From: Phycisphaerales bacterium
GTDB lineage: Bacteria > Planctomycetota > Phycisphaerae > Phycisphaerales > UBA1924
DNA: 12,263 nucleotides
Direction: 5' to 3'
Assembly (NCBI GenBank): GCA_007124345.1
Contig: SLFH01000306.1
Span: 1-12,263, forward strand
Shown here: piece by piece, positions 1 to 5,572 of the stretch
Layout of the letters: each line of letters starts with the position of its first letter
How positions within the stretch are numbered: the stretch's first letter is position 1
Notes under the pieces: model-generated
Database searches by the model: none
Told to the model about the DNA's origin: nothing
The model's input: the letters and a program-made list of their open reading frames with translations, nothing else
Program-made: the position numbers and the translations under genes

Positions 1-1
1 C

Positions 2-592
2 GTCCGCACGATCGGGCGTGAGCACGCCTTCACCTACACCATCAACAACGCCGACAGCTCGCGAGGACGGACGCTGGTCATCGAGCACAACAAGATGACC
101 GGCTGGGAGCTCGCTTCCCCGACACCCGTCGAGGAGACCCAGCGGACCCACCGCTTCGAGACGGAGCTCGAAGCGGGCGAGACCGCCGAGCTTGTGATTC
201 GCCACGAGCGGACAGACCACGAGCGGATCAGCGTCGCGACGATCGATTCGCCGACGATCTTCATGCTCGAGCGGGAGGGCCGGATCTCCGGGCGGGCGCT
301 CGACGCCCTCCGCGAGGCCCTGTCGCTCCGCGAGGCGGTCGGCGAGGCCGAGCGGCTCGTCGCCTCGCTGGAGAACGAGCGCCGTGAGATCGTCCGCGAC
401 CAGGAACGCGTCCGGGCCAACCTCGCCAGCGTCGCCCGCGAGAGCGACCTGCACCGGCGCTACATGAACCGCCTGGGCGAGCAGGAGACCCGGCTGGACG
501 AGATCGCGACCGAGCTGACCGAAGCACGGTCCCATGTCGAGCGGCGCAAGCGGGCGCTGGAGCGGTTCGTGTCGGACCTGAATGTGGGCTGA
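2..592 (+). CDS. C-terminal part of a DUF4139-like coiled-coil protein (5' end outside window)
   Basis: The frame is open from the left edge, so only the last 196 residues are visible. The first ~75 residues look like a beta-rich segment (YTINN, then VIEHNKMTGWELASP, then RFETELEAGETAELVIRHER). That pattern, an 'EH...GW.L..P.....T...YRFE...G.TA.L...EER' series, is what I know from the end of DUF4139-type proteins. From about residue 90 the chain becomes charged and helical with heptad character (REALSLREAVGEAERLVASLENERREI, and so on) through to FVSDLNVG, so a coiled coil ends the protein. A 'Q-E-R-V-R-A-N' element followed by 'LHRRYMNRLGEQE' fits the same family. The biochemical role of the family is not established, and these proteins are often predicted to be exported. 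The next gene is convergent, with a terminator-like hairpin in between. Family assignment is from memory of the pattern, without a search. Confidence 0.7.
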   Translation, partial: VRTIGREHAFTYTINNADSSRGRTLVIEHNKMTGWELASPTPVEETQRTHRFETELEAGETAELVIRHERTDHERISVATIDSPTIFMLEREGRISGRALDALREALSLREAVGEAERLVASLENERREIVRDQERVRANLASVARESDLHRRYMNRLGEQETRLDEIATELTEARSHVERRKRALERFVSDLNVG

Positions 593-657
593 GGCCGTTG
601 CGCCTGGTGGAGGCGCCCGGCTCGCGACCGGGGGCTGAAACGCGGAGTCAAAAAGAG

Positions 658-687
658 AAGCGGCCGGCACGCGTGTGCCGGCCGCTT
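658..687. terminator. Bidirectional Rho-independent terminator between convergent genes
   Basis: A perfect 13-bp stem (arms 658-670 AAGCGGCCGGCAC and 675-687) closes a GCGT loop. Read on the minus strand, the stem is followed by CTCTTTTT, a good U-tract for the pseudopilin transcript ending at 743. Read on the plus strand it is followed by TTGCTTC, a weaker tract for the gene ending at 592. Its place midway between two convergent stop codons supports shared termination. Confidence 0.85.
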
Positions 688-742
688 TGCTTCATGCGTT
701 GCGGGTTTCTAGGCTCGCTCGATCAGGCGTTCGCCGATCGGC

Positions 743-1765
743 TCAGTCGAAGAAGAACTGGAGCTGGATCGCGGCATTGGTGCCGGTCGAGGGATTGCTG
801 AAGCCGTCGCGGTAGGAGCGGAGGAAGATGTTGCGGTTGGTGAGCCGCATGGAGGTGTCCGGGCTGCCGGCCGGGGTCCGCATCCGGTCGTCCTCGTCGA
901 CAAAGAGGTTGTCGGGCTGGTTGCGGTCACGGGCGTTCTGGATGCCGGTGAAGTTGAAGGTGGTGTCCTCGGGGTCGGGACGGGTCTCGAAGATGACGCG
1001 GTTGTCGTTGTAGGCGACGTTGCCTTCCCACTTGACCCGGCTGCCATGGATGAGGAGGGTGTTGGAGTTCACACCGACCGGCGTGTTGTACTGCGGGCCG
1101 ATGGCGGCGTTGGGGCCGACGAGTTCCCACTGCTGGACGGTGCCGGTGCCGGCGCCGAGGCGGTAGGTCGGGCCGCGGTTGGCCAGAACGGCGATGGCGG
1201 CCTCGAACGAGTCGCGCCAGTGGTCGTTCTTGCGGGCGCCGAAGGGCGGCGTGTGGGCGTAGGAGATGTTGGCGATGCCGTTGCGCTCACGCTGCTGCGA
1301 GCGGATCGAGTCGAACGGGTGACCGCGGAGTGCCGGGTCCCACAGAGCGCGCTGCACCTGGGCGGCGCCCTGCGGCTCGTCGAACATGTAGTCGGTGAAG
1401 TTCTCGACCGGGCCGGGCTCGGACGGGCCGACCAAGAGCTGGGTCGGGAGGCCGTTCCACACCATCAGCGAGAAGATGTTACGGGTGGAGTCCAGCTGGA
1501 CGGCGTTGGCGCGGTTCTGGGCCTGGCCGACGTTGATGGTCGTGCCGTCCCGGTCCGCCTCGCTGGGCAGCGGGTAGCGCTCCTGGTTCTGCGTGGCGAA
1601 CTGCACCATGGTCTGGTGGATGCCGCGGATCTGGCTGGCGTCCTTGAGCTGACGGGCGGCCTGGCGTGCCTTGCCCAAGGCCGGCAGCAGGATGCCGATG
1701 AGCAGCGCGATGATCGCAATGACCACCAGCAGCTCGATGAGCGTAAATCCTCGATGCTTTCTCAT
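743..1765 (-). CDS. Type II/IV pseudopilin-like protein, prepilin N-terminal cleavage/methylation domain
   Basis: The product is 340 residues and opens with MRKHRG|FTLIELLVVIAI. This is a classic class III prepilin signal: a short basic leader, Gly6 before the cleavage site, Phe7 at +1 and Glu11 at +5. A hydrophobic helix to about residue 30 follows. A prepilin peptidase would cut after Gly6 and the helix would anchor or assemble the protein in the inner membrane. The remaining ~300 residues form a large periplasmic domain rich in N, Q, T and G, including HGSRVKWEGNVAYNDNRV (residues 240-257). It resembles the H-x-G ... Y-N-D-N motif region of the large pseudopilin families expanded in Planctomycetes (DUF1559-related). 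Substrate and partners are unknown, and no other secretion gene is nearby. The ATG at 1765-1763 has GGAGA about 9 bases upstream. Its 5' leader is unusually rich in inverted repeats (see 1786-1848). Confidence 0.9.
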   Translation of the reverse strand: MRKHRGFTLIELLVVIAIIALLIGILLPALGKARQAARQLKDASQIRGIHQTMVQFATQNQERYPLPSEADRDGTTINVGQAQNRANAVQLDSTRNIFSLMVWNGLPTQLLVGPSEPGPVENFTDYMFDEPQGAAQVQRALWDPALRGHPFDSIRSQQRERNGIANISYAHTPPFGARKNDHWRDSFEAAIAVLANRGPTYRLGAGTGTVQQWELVGPNAAIGPQYNTPVGVNSNTLLIHGSRVKWEGNVAYNDNRVIFETRPDPEDTTFNFTGIQNARDRNQPDNLFVDEDDRMRTPAGSPDTSMRLTNRNIFLRSYRDGFSNPSTGTNAAIQLQFFFD

Positions 1766-1785
1766 GATTCGATTCTCCGAACTTT

Positions 1786-1827
1786 GGGCCCTGTGCGATC
1801 GGCACAGCGGCCCGATGCCTGTCGGGC
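1786..1827 (-). promoter_or_regulatory. Two overlapping leader hairpins upstream of the pseudopilin gene
   Basis: Hairpin C has arms GGGCC+CTGTGC (1786-1796) and GCACAG+GGCCC (1802-1807, 1809-1813), with a single unpaired base at 1808 and a 5-base loop. Hairpin B pairs GCCCGA (1810-1815) with TCGGGC (1822-1827). B and C share bases 1810-1813, so they cannot both form fully. In the pseudopilin mRNA the C stem ends about 20 bases before the ATG, immediately 5' of AAAGTTCGGAGA, which contains the ribosome-binding site. The geometry would suit a translation or attenuation switch, or simply a transcript-stabilising 5' stem. The transcription start is unknown. Confidence 0.4.
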
Positions 1828-1828
1828 G

Positions 1829-1848
1829 GGTTCATGACATCATGAACC
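1829..1848. promoter_or_regulatory. 20-bp palindrome, candidate operator
   Basis: Arms GGTTCATGA (1829-1837) and TCATGAACC (1840-1848) are perfect inverted repeats separated by CA. The dyad lies 64 bases upstream of the pseudopilin ATG. It is AT-richer than its surroundings, and its length and tight spacing suit a dimeric DNA-binding regulator. No regulator gene is in the window to pair with it. Confidence 0.4.
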
Positions 1849-1965
1849 GCCCTGATCCTTCACTGGAGCCTGAAAGTGGACCGGCTCCCGCGTCCGTACC
1901 CCCGTAGCGCCCGGGGGCGGGCCGGATTGTCGGAGAGGATCAGGCAGCGGTCGGAGGGGCATCAA

Positions 1966-2061
1966 ATGAGCGGCGACGCCGCGTCATCAGAACAGGGTGA
2001 TTCACATGGACCACCGACCGGAGCATTTTCCTCGCCAGAGGCATGCCTCTGTCACGCGTGA
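1966..2061 (+). CDS. Possible 31-residue small ORF upstream of the RidA-family gene
   Basis: The ATG at 1966 is preceded by CGGAGGGG, with 6 bases between GGAGGGG and the start. That is a better ribosome-binding site than most in this window. The predicted peptide begins MSGDAASSEQGDSHGPPTGA and ends EACLCHA. It has no membrane segment or recognisable motif. Its last codons and stop fall inside the palindrome pair at 2036-2061, and the RidA start is 82 bases downstream. It could be a leader peptide, a small protein, or a chance ORF in GC-rich DNA. I favour chance slightly because the composition is unremarkable. Confidence 0.2.
   Translation: MSGDAASSEQGDSHGPPTGAFSSPEACLCHA
2036..2061. promoter_or_regulatory. 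Two abutting perfect palindromes upstream of the RidA-family gene
   Basis: CAGAGGCATGCCTCTG (2036-2051) is a perfect 16-bp palindrome. It is directly followed by a perfect 10-bp palindrome, TCACGCGTGA (2052-2061). A third small dyad, CTTCT-C-AGAAG, sits at 2070-2080. All lie 64-108 bases upstream of the RidA ATG, where operators or a promoter would be expected. Confidence 0.35.
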
Positions 2062-2143
2062 GATCATACCTTCTCAGAAGTCGATGCGCCTGTCAAGTTG
2101 GCGCGGTTGCGGAAATTCTCGGTCGAAGAAGGAAATCTGACCA

Positions 2144-2632
2144 ATGCACGAACATAATCCGTCCGCCTCGCCCGAAGCCCGCCTGGCCTCCCTCGGCCTG
2201 ACCCTCCCCCCGCCTCCCAAGCCCCTGGCGCTCTACCGCCCGGTGGTCGTCAGCGGCGTACTGGCCTGGGTCAGCGGGCAGGTGCCGCTGGAGGACGGGC
2301 ACCCGATCGCGGTCGGCCGCGTGCCCGACCATGTGACCGAGGATGTCGCCAGAGATTGCGCCAGGCGGTGCGCCCTGTCGGCTCTGGCGGCGCTGCGTGA
2401 GGAGCTCGGCTCGCTCGACCGTGTCGCCCGCGTGGTGAAGCTGGGGGTTTTCGTGGCCTCCCACCCCGAGTACGGCGGGCAGCCGGGTATCGCCAACGAG
2501 GCCAGCCGAGTGATGGTCGATGTCTTCGGCGAGGAGGCCGGTCGGCACGCGCGTGCCGCGGTGGGCGTCGCCTCTCTGCCCCTTCGGGTGCCGGTGGAGG
2601 TCGAGGGCGTCTTCGAGCTGCACCCGGCGTGA
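2144..2632 (+). CDS. RidA/YjgF/YER057c/UK114 family protein
   Basis: This 162-residue protein is an Rid-family chorismate-mutase-like fold. The archetype RidA hydrolyses reactive enamines/imines released by PLP enzymes, whereas several other Rid subfamilies have no proven substrate. The family N-terminal strand pattern is visible as LPPPPKPLALYRPVVVSG and AWVSGQVP (residues 21-48). The helix and strand 'RVVKLGVFVAS' are at residues 96-106. The C-terminal active-site segment HARAAVGVASLPL..PVEVEG (135-155) keeps an arginine (R137) where RidA's substrate carboxylate-binding Arg lies. It is longer than the ~130-residue RidA archetype, matching the longer subfamily with a helical N-terminal extension and a wider insert. 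Its exact activity is therefore not assured. The ATG is preceded by GAAGGAAA, and an in-frame stop at 2138 rules out a longer form. It is monocistronic here and converges on the dockerin genes. Confidence 0.9.
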   Translation: MHEHNPSASPEARLASLGLTLPPPPKPLALYRPVVVSGVLAWVSGQVPLEDGHPIAVGRVPDHVTEDVARDCARRCALSALAALREELGSLDRVARVVKLGVFVASHPEYGGQPGIANEASRVMVDVFGEEAGRHARAAVGVASLPLRVPVEVEGVFELHPA

Positions 2633-2650
2633 GGGGTGGAGTCGCCTGGC

Positions 2651-2683
2651 TCCATGACAGAAAAACACTGGGTTGATTGCGTG
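2651..2683. repeat. Intergenic repeat, type 2 copy 1
   Basis: This 33-base element (TCCATGACAG at its left end, ACACTGGGTTGAT in the middle, GCGTG at the right) matches 3846-3878 at 29 of 33 positions. It shares its first ~20 bases (TGACAG.AA.ACACTGG) with the type 1 elements at 2789 and 3890. It lies just after the RidA stop codon. Confidence 0.8.
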
Positions 2684-2684
2684 C

Positions 2685-2709
2685 CACCGACCTCCATCGG
2701 AGGTCGGTG
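2685..2709. repeat. Hairpin repeat, copy 1 (CACCGACCTC family)
   Basis: An 11-bp perfect stem pairs CACCGACCTCC (2685-2695) with 2699-2709, leaving an ATC loop. It is enclosed by a second, looser inverted repeat (GCGTGCCA 2679-2686 with TGGCACGC 2721-2728). As the first strong hairpin after the RidA stop it may end that transcript, but there is no U-tract. Confidence 0.75.
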
Positions 2710-2753
2710 CGTTGGATCAATGGCACGCACGGTCCGGGACGCTCCGAGCGGAG

Positions 2754-2778
2754 CACCGACCTCTGGCAGAGGTCGGTG
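2754..2778. repeat. Hairpin repeat, copy 2 (CACCGACCTC family)
   Basis: Arms CACCGACCTCT (2754-2764) and AGAGGTCGGTG (2768-2778) surround a GGC loop. The stem differs from copy 1 by one compensated base pair at its tip and has a different loop. A smaller hairpin, GCTCCG-AG-CGGAGC (2741-2754), abuts it on the left. Confidence 0.75.
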
Positions 2779-2788
2779 GCGCGGAGGG

Positions 2789-2833
2789 TCTGTGACAGGA
2801 AAACACTGGCGGGCGAGCCGCCAGCGGCACAGG
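2789..2833 (-). terminator. Type 1 repeat copy 1, probable terminator of the first dockerin gene
   Basis: This 45-base element matches 3890-3934 at 39 of 45 positions. Its core is a 7-bp stem, CTGGCGG (2806-2812) with CCGCCAG (2818-2824), around GCGAG. On the minus strand the stem is followed by TGTTTTCCT. It lies about 40 bases past the stop of the dockerin gene ending at 2863, so it probably acts as that gene's Rho-independent terminator. It also belongs to the dispersed repeat family. Confidence 0.6.
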
Positions 2834-2862
2834 TCTGCTGCGTGTGTTTCGGCGTCGGGCGG

Positions 2863-3606
2863 TCAGCACCCAGCGGCGAAGGCGGAGAGGAAGGCGAAGA
2901 AGTCGTCGGCGTCGATCACGCCGTCGTTGTTGAAGTCGGCGCGCATGTCGCCGTCGGCGAAGAGCTGCAGGAACAGAAAGAAGTCGTCTGCGTCGACGAC
3001 GCCGTCGCCGTTGAGGTCCGGCGGGCAGGCGGGGCCGCCCGGTACTTCGATGGTGAGGACGGCGGTGTTGGCGGCCTCGGAGAGGATGTTGGGGAAGTTG
3101 GGCTCGGTTGTGGGGTTGACCCAGAGCCCGGCCCACGAGCCGCCGTCGTCGAGGATGTCCTGGATCTGCGAGGTGACGACGAACTCGAACTCGAAGAAGG
3201 TGTCGATCGGGGGCTGGTACTGGCCTGTCCCGACGATTGTCGCGCCGGGGTCGAAGTCGTCGAGGGTGGCCTGTCCGTCGCCTGCGTAGATGCCGAACTC
3301 GAACGCCCGAACGCCGACATCGAAGGCGTTGTTGACGCTGACTCGCCCGCGGATGGTCGCGGAGAGGACGGTCTGGCCGGCGAACTGGGAGATGTCGAAC
3401 TCCTGGATCGCGCGGTCCTCGTCCTGCACGCGCTGGCGGATCAGGCCGGAGAAACTCGCGGGGCTGATGGCGATGATGTCGCCGACGCCGTTCTTGTTGG
3501 TGTCGCGGATCGAGGCGGCGACATTCGGGGGCGTCAGATCGACCGGCTGGGCTGAGACGACGCCGCTTGATGCAAGAACGCAAAGGCAGGTGGTCAAACG
3601 GAACAT
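2863..3606 (-). CDS. Secreted GC-type dockerin domain protein, copy 1
   Basis: The 247-residue product starts MFRLTTCLCVLASSGVVSAQ, a Sec signal peptide with likely cleavage after SA or AQ. An ATG 51 bases further upstream is in frame, but this start has GAGGAG 6 bases before it and gives a proper signal peptide. Residues ~22-190 look like an all-beta domain of unknown family (IRQRVQDEDRAIQEFD, SATIRGRVSV, FEFGIYAGDG, IVGTGQYQPP, WVNPTTEPNF). Residues 194-247 hold two dockerin-type calcium loops, DLNGDGVVDADD (197-208) and DFNNDGVIDADD (224-235), each followed by an FFxFLxxF helix. The chain ends in Gly-Cys. NCBI annotation calls such Phycisphaerales proteins 'GC-type dockerin domain-anchored'. 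The partner and the role of the terminal Cys are unproven. It is a paralogue of the next gene. Confidence 0.88.
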   Translation of the reverse strand: MFRLTTCLCVLASSGVVSAQPVDLTPPNVAASIRDTNKNGVGDIIAISPASFSGLIRQRVQDEDRAIQEFDISQFAGQTVLSATIRGRVSVNNAFDVGVRAFEFGIYAGDGQATLDDFDPGATIVGTGQYQPPIDTFFEFEFVVTSQIQDILDDGGSWAGLWVNPTTEPNFPNILSEAANTAVLTIEVPGGPACPPDLNGDGVVDADDFFLFLQLFADGDMRADFNNDGVIDADDFFAFLSAFAAGC

Positions 3607-3845
3607 CGGAAACTCCTCGTGGCGATCGTCGCGTGCTATGGAGAAACAGATCCCCACCCAGGCGCGACGGACCTCGTCAGCCTAGCGAACCAACACGCAT
3701 CGCACAATGGGATCTCGGAGATCGCCCATTCAACAAGTCCGCCCCGCCATGGCTCGGCGCCATGCGACGGCCTTTGTAGGGTTCGGCTCGGCGGCGCCTC
3801 GCCTCACCCGCGGCGAAGATCCGGCGCTCCTTCGGAGCTCGTGGG

Positions 3846-3878
3846 TCTGTGACAGAAAGACACTGGGTTGATCGCGTG
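3846..3878. repeat. Intergenic repeat, type 2 copy 2
   Basis: Begins TCTGTGACAG and ends GATCGCGTG. It differs from 2651-2683 at only four positions. It sits 11 bases left of a type 1 element, the same left-to-right order (type 2 then type 1) as in the first repeat block. Confidence 0.8.
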
Positions 3879-3889
3879 ACACGGTGGGT

Positions 3890-3934
3890 TCCATGACAGT
3901 AACACACTGGCGGGCGAGCCGCCAGTGCCACAGG
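3890..3934 (-). terminator. Type 1 repeat copy 2, hairpin after the second dockerin gene
   Basis: A 9-bp perfect stem, CACTGGCGG (3905-3913) with CCGCCAGTG (3919-3927), surrounds GCGAG. On the minus strand it lies about 25 bases past the stop at 3952 and is followed by TGTTACTGTC. The U-tract is poorer than in copy 1, so termination is plausible but less certain. Membership of the repeat family is clear. Confidence 0.5.
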
Positions 3935-3951
3935 ACGAATGACACAGGTGT

Positions 3952-4713
3952 TCAGCACCCGTCCGCGAACGCCTGCAGGAATGCGAAGAAGTCGTTGGCG
4001 TCCACGACGCCGCTGAAGAACCAGTCCGCTCGCGGGTGGCTTTCGGCGAAGTACGCGAGATATGCGAAGAAGTCGTCGGCGTCGACCACCCCGTCGCGGT
4101 TGATGTCGGCCCGGCAGTCCCACGGCTCCGAATCGATGACGAGCACGGCGACGCCGGTGTCGTTCGAGAGAATGTTGGAGAAGTTCGGCTCGGTGGTCGA
4201 GTTGACCCAAAGCCCGACCCACATCGCTTTGCGATCGATGACCTCCTGAACCTCCGCGGTGACATCGAACTCGAACTCAAGGAATGTGTCGTTGGGCGGG
4301 TGGTACTGCCCCGTTCCGACGATCATCAGGTGGTCGGGATCGAACTTGAGCTGCAACGCGGTCGGGAACGACTCCCCGTGGCCGGGGTAGATCCCGAACT
4401 CAAACTCGCGGACGCCGACATCGAACGCGTCGCTCACGCTGATGCGCCCGCGGATCGTCGCCGAATGAACGAGATGCTCGAAGTGGTCGAAAAGCTCGAA
4501 CTCCTGCACCGCCCGGTCCTCGTCCTGGACCCGCTGGCGGATCAGGCCGGAGAACGGCTCGGGCGCCACGGTCACCTGGTCGCCGACGCCGTTCTTGTCG
4601 GTGTCGCGGATCGAGGCAGCGATCGACGGCGGGGTGAACTCAACGGGCTGAGCGGCGGCGGGTCCGGGGAACAGACCGACTGATAGACAGCAGAAAACCG
4701 GCGTGCTGCGCAT
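3952..4713 (-). CDS. Secreted GC-type dockerin domain protein, copy 2
   Basis: The 253-residue product begins MRSTPVFCCLSVGLFPGPAA, a signal peptide with likely cleavage near AAAQ. The start is fixed by GAGGAGG 5 bases upstream; the longer in-frame form would bury the signal peptide. The body aligns end to end with copy 1, sharing AASIRDT.KNGVGD, FSGLIRQRVQDEDRA, AFDVGVR.FEFGIY, IVGTGQY.PP.DTF and TTEPNF.NIL. It has a short extra segment near residues 120-125. The C-terminal unit (200-253) again ends in Gly-Cys. Loop 1, DINRDGVVDADD (203-214), is intact. Loop 2, DWFFSGVVDAND (230-241), has lost the Asn and Asp at positions 3 and 5 that normally bind calcium. Likely exported and surface-associated; binding partner unknown. 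Confidence 0.88.
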   Translation of the reverse strand: MRSTPVFCCLSVGLFPGPAAAQPVEFTPPSIAASIRDTDKNGVGDQVTVAPEPFSGLIRQRVQDEDRAVQEFELFDHFEHLVHSATIRGRISVSDAFDVGVREFEFGIYPGHGESFPTALQLKFDPDHLMIVGTGQYHPPNDTFLEFEFDVTAEVQEVIDRKAMWVGLWVNSTTEPNFSNILSNDTGVAVLVIDSEPWDCRADINRDGVVDADDFFAYLAYFAESHPRADWFFSGVVDANDFFAFLQAFADGC

Positions 4714-4832
4714 AGCGACCTCCTCGTGCAATGTCTCGTGGAGCCGGGTCCGGCCTGCGGGCCGCTCGCGCCGGCCCTTCATTCGAGACTAACACGGGCG
4801 GATTTCGGTGGCAACGCTGAATCGAGAGATTT

Positions 4833-4846
4833 CGGGGAAAACCCCG
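4833..4846 (-). terminator. Weak hairpin just after the transaldolase stop
   Basis: CGGGG (4833-4837) pairs with CCCCG (4842-4846) around AAAA. It starts 6 bases past the stop codon on the minus strand and is followed by AAATCTC. There is no real U-tract after the stem, so it is only a possible terminator. Confidence 0.25.
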
Positions 4847-4851
4847 CGGCT

Positions 4852-5496
4852 TCAGCCGAACGCCTTCTTGTAGTCGGCGAGGAACTTCTCCAGCCCGCTG
4901 TCGGTCAGCGGGTGGGCGAGGAGCTGGCGGATGACGCTGAAGGGGAGCGTCGCGACATCGGCGCCCGCGAGCGCGCAGTCGACCATGTGCTTGGGGTGGC
5001 GGATCGAGGCGGCGAGGATCTTGGTGGTGAAGCCGTAGTTGTCGTAGATCTGGCGGATCTGGTGGATCAGGTCCATGCCGTCGTGGGAGATGTCGTCGAG
5101 GCGCCCGATGAAGGGGCTGACGAGGTAGGCGCCGGCCTTGGCGACAAGCATGGCCTGCATGGGCTGGAAGCAGAGGGTCATGTTCGTGCGCGTGCCCTCG
5201 TCCGAGAGCGTCTTGCACGCCTTGAGCCCCGCGGGGGTGATCGGGAGCTTGACGACGATGTTCGAGGCGAGCATTGCGGCCTCGCGGCCTTCCTTGAGCA
5301 TGCCGTCGTAGTCGGTCGCGATGACCTCCGCGGAGACGGGGCCCCGGACAACCTCGCAGATCTCGGCGAGGCGCTTGTGGTAATCGACGCCCTCCTTGGC
5401 GATGAGGGAGGGGTTGGTGGTGACGCCGTCGAGCACGCCGAGATCGTGGGCCTCCCTGATCTCGTCGATGTTGGCGGTGTCGATGTACAGCTCCAT
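4852..5496 (-). CDS. Transaldolase / fructose-6-phosphate aldolase family protein (FSA/TalC-type)
   Basis: The 214-residue length and the start MELYIDTANIDEIREAHDLG match the short single-domain class I aldolases of the TalC/FSA/YwjH type. Landmarks in TIM-barrel order are DGVTTNPSLI (23-32), the Schiff-base lysine K83 in NIVVKLPIT (79-87), TLCFQPMQA (107-115), GAYLVSPFIGRLDDI (122-136), TKILAASIR (158-166) and GADVATLPF (178-186). Members either transfer dihydroxyacetone units in the pentose phosphate pathway or cleave fructose 6-phosphate. The sequence alone does not decide which, though SPFIGRLDDI is common in the transaldolase-annotated group. The frame is open another 106 codons upstream, but the family start coincides with this ATG, which has GGAG 7 bases upstream. 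It lies 76 bases downstream of the acyl ligase gene on the same strand and may be co-transcribed. A bulged GC hairpin (5517-5534) sits just before it. Confidence 0.92.
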   Translation of the reverse strand: MELYIDTANIDEIREAHDLGVLDGVTTNPSLIAKEGVDYHKRLAEICEVVRGPVSAEVIATDYDGMLKEGREAAMLASNIVVKLPITPAGLKACKTLSDEGTRTNMTLCFQPMQAMLVAKAGAYLVSPFIGRLDDISHDGMDLIHQIRQIYDNYGFTTKILAASIRHPKHMVDCALAGADVATLPFSVIRQLLAHPLTDSGLEKFLADYKKAFG

Positions 5497-5572
5497 CGGG
5501 CGTCTCCGTGGTTGCGGCCGGGCGTGACGCCGGCGTGTGGGGGTTGTCGTTGTGGGCCTTGAGGGCCGCCGC

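Larger units (their letters stand above)
1766..2143. other. Divergent intergenic region between pseudopilin and RidA-family genes
   Basis: This 378-base stretch separates two divergent starts and must hold both promoters, although I see no convincing -35/-10 pair on either strand. On the pseudopilin side are three stacked inverted repeats (1786-1813, 1810-1827, 1829-1848). On the RidA side are perfect palindromes at 2036-2051 and 2052-2061, plus a small dyad at 2070-2080. In the middle is a possible 31-codon plus-strand ORF (1966-2061). An 8-bp long-range inverted repeat (CCTGATCC at 1851, GGATCAGG at 1937) spans the centre. Confidence 0.6.
3607..3951. other. Intergenic region between the two dockerin genes
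   Basis: These 345 bases hold the upstream region of copy 1 and the 3' flank of copy 2. They include two repeat elements (3846-3878, 3890-3934), a GCTCC-TTC-GGAGC mini-hairpin (3826-3838) and a bulged hairpin near 3708-3728 (TGGGATCT with AGATC-G-CCCA). Overlapping minus-strand reading frames cross it, but none has a ribosome-binding site or a recognisable protein pattern, so I call no gene here. No clear promoter was identified. Confidence 0.5.

Noticed and set aside
593..742. tRNA or small RNA gene between the first two genes
   Set aside because: The only structure is the simple 13-bp terminator stem; no cloverleaf arms or TTCRA-type loop.
1046..1837. 263-codon plus-strand frame antisense to the pseudopilin
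   Set aside because: The pseudopilin has a canonical signal and ribosome-binding site; the antisense frame has biased composition and no motif.
3607..3657. Longer N-terminus for dockerin copy 1 (and likewise 4714-4782 for copy 2)
   Set aside because: In both genes the internal ATG has GAGGAG(G) at ideal spacing and directly opens a signal peptide.
3677..4222. Minus-strand ORFs crossing the dockerin intergenic repeats
   Set aside because: They are created by GC-rich repeat DNA (the hairpin translates as a recurring GGSPAS-like string) and have no ribosome-binding site or domain; such ORFs are common false calls in planctomycetes.
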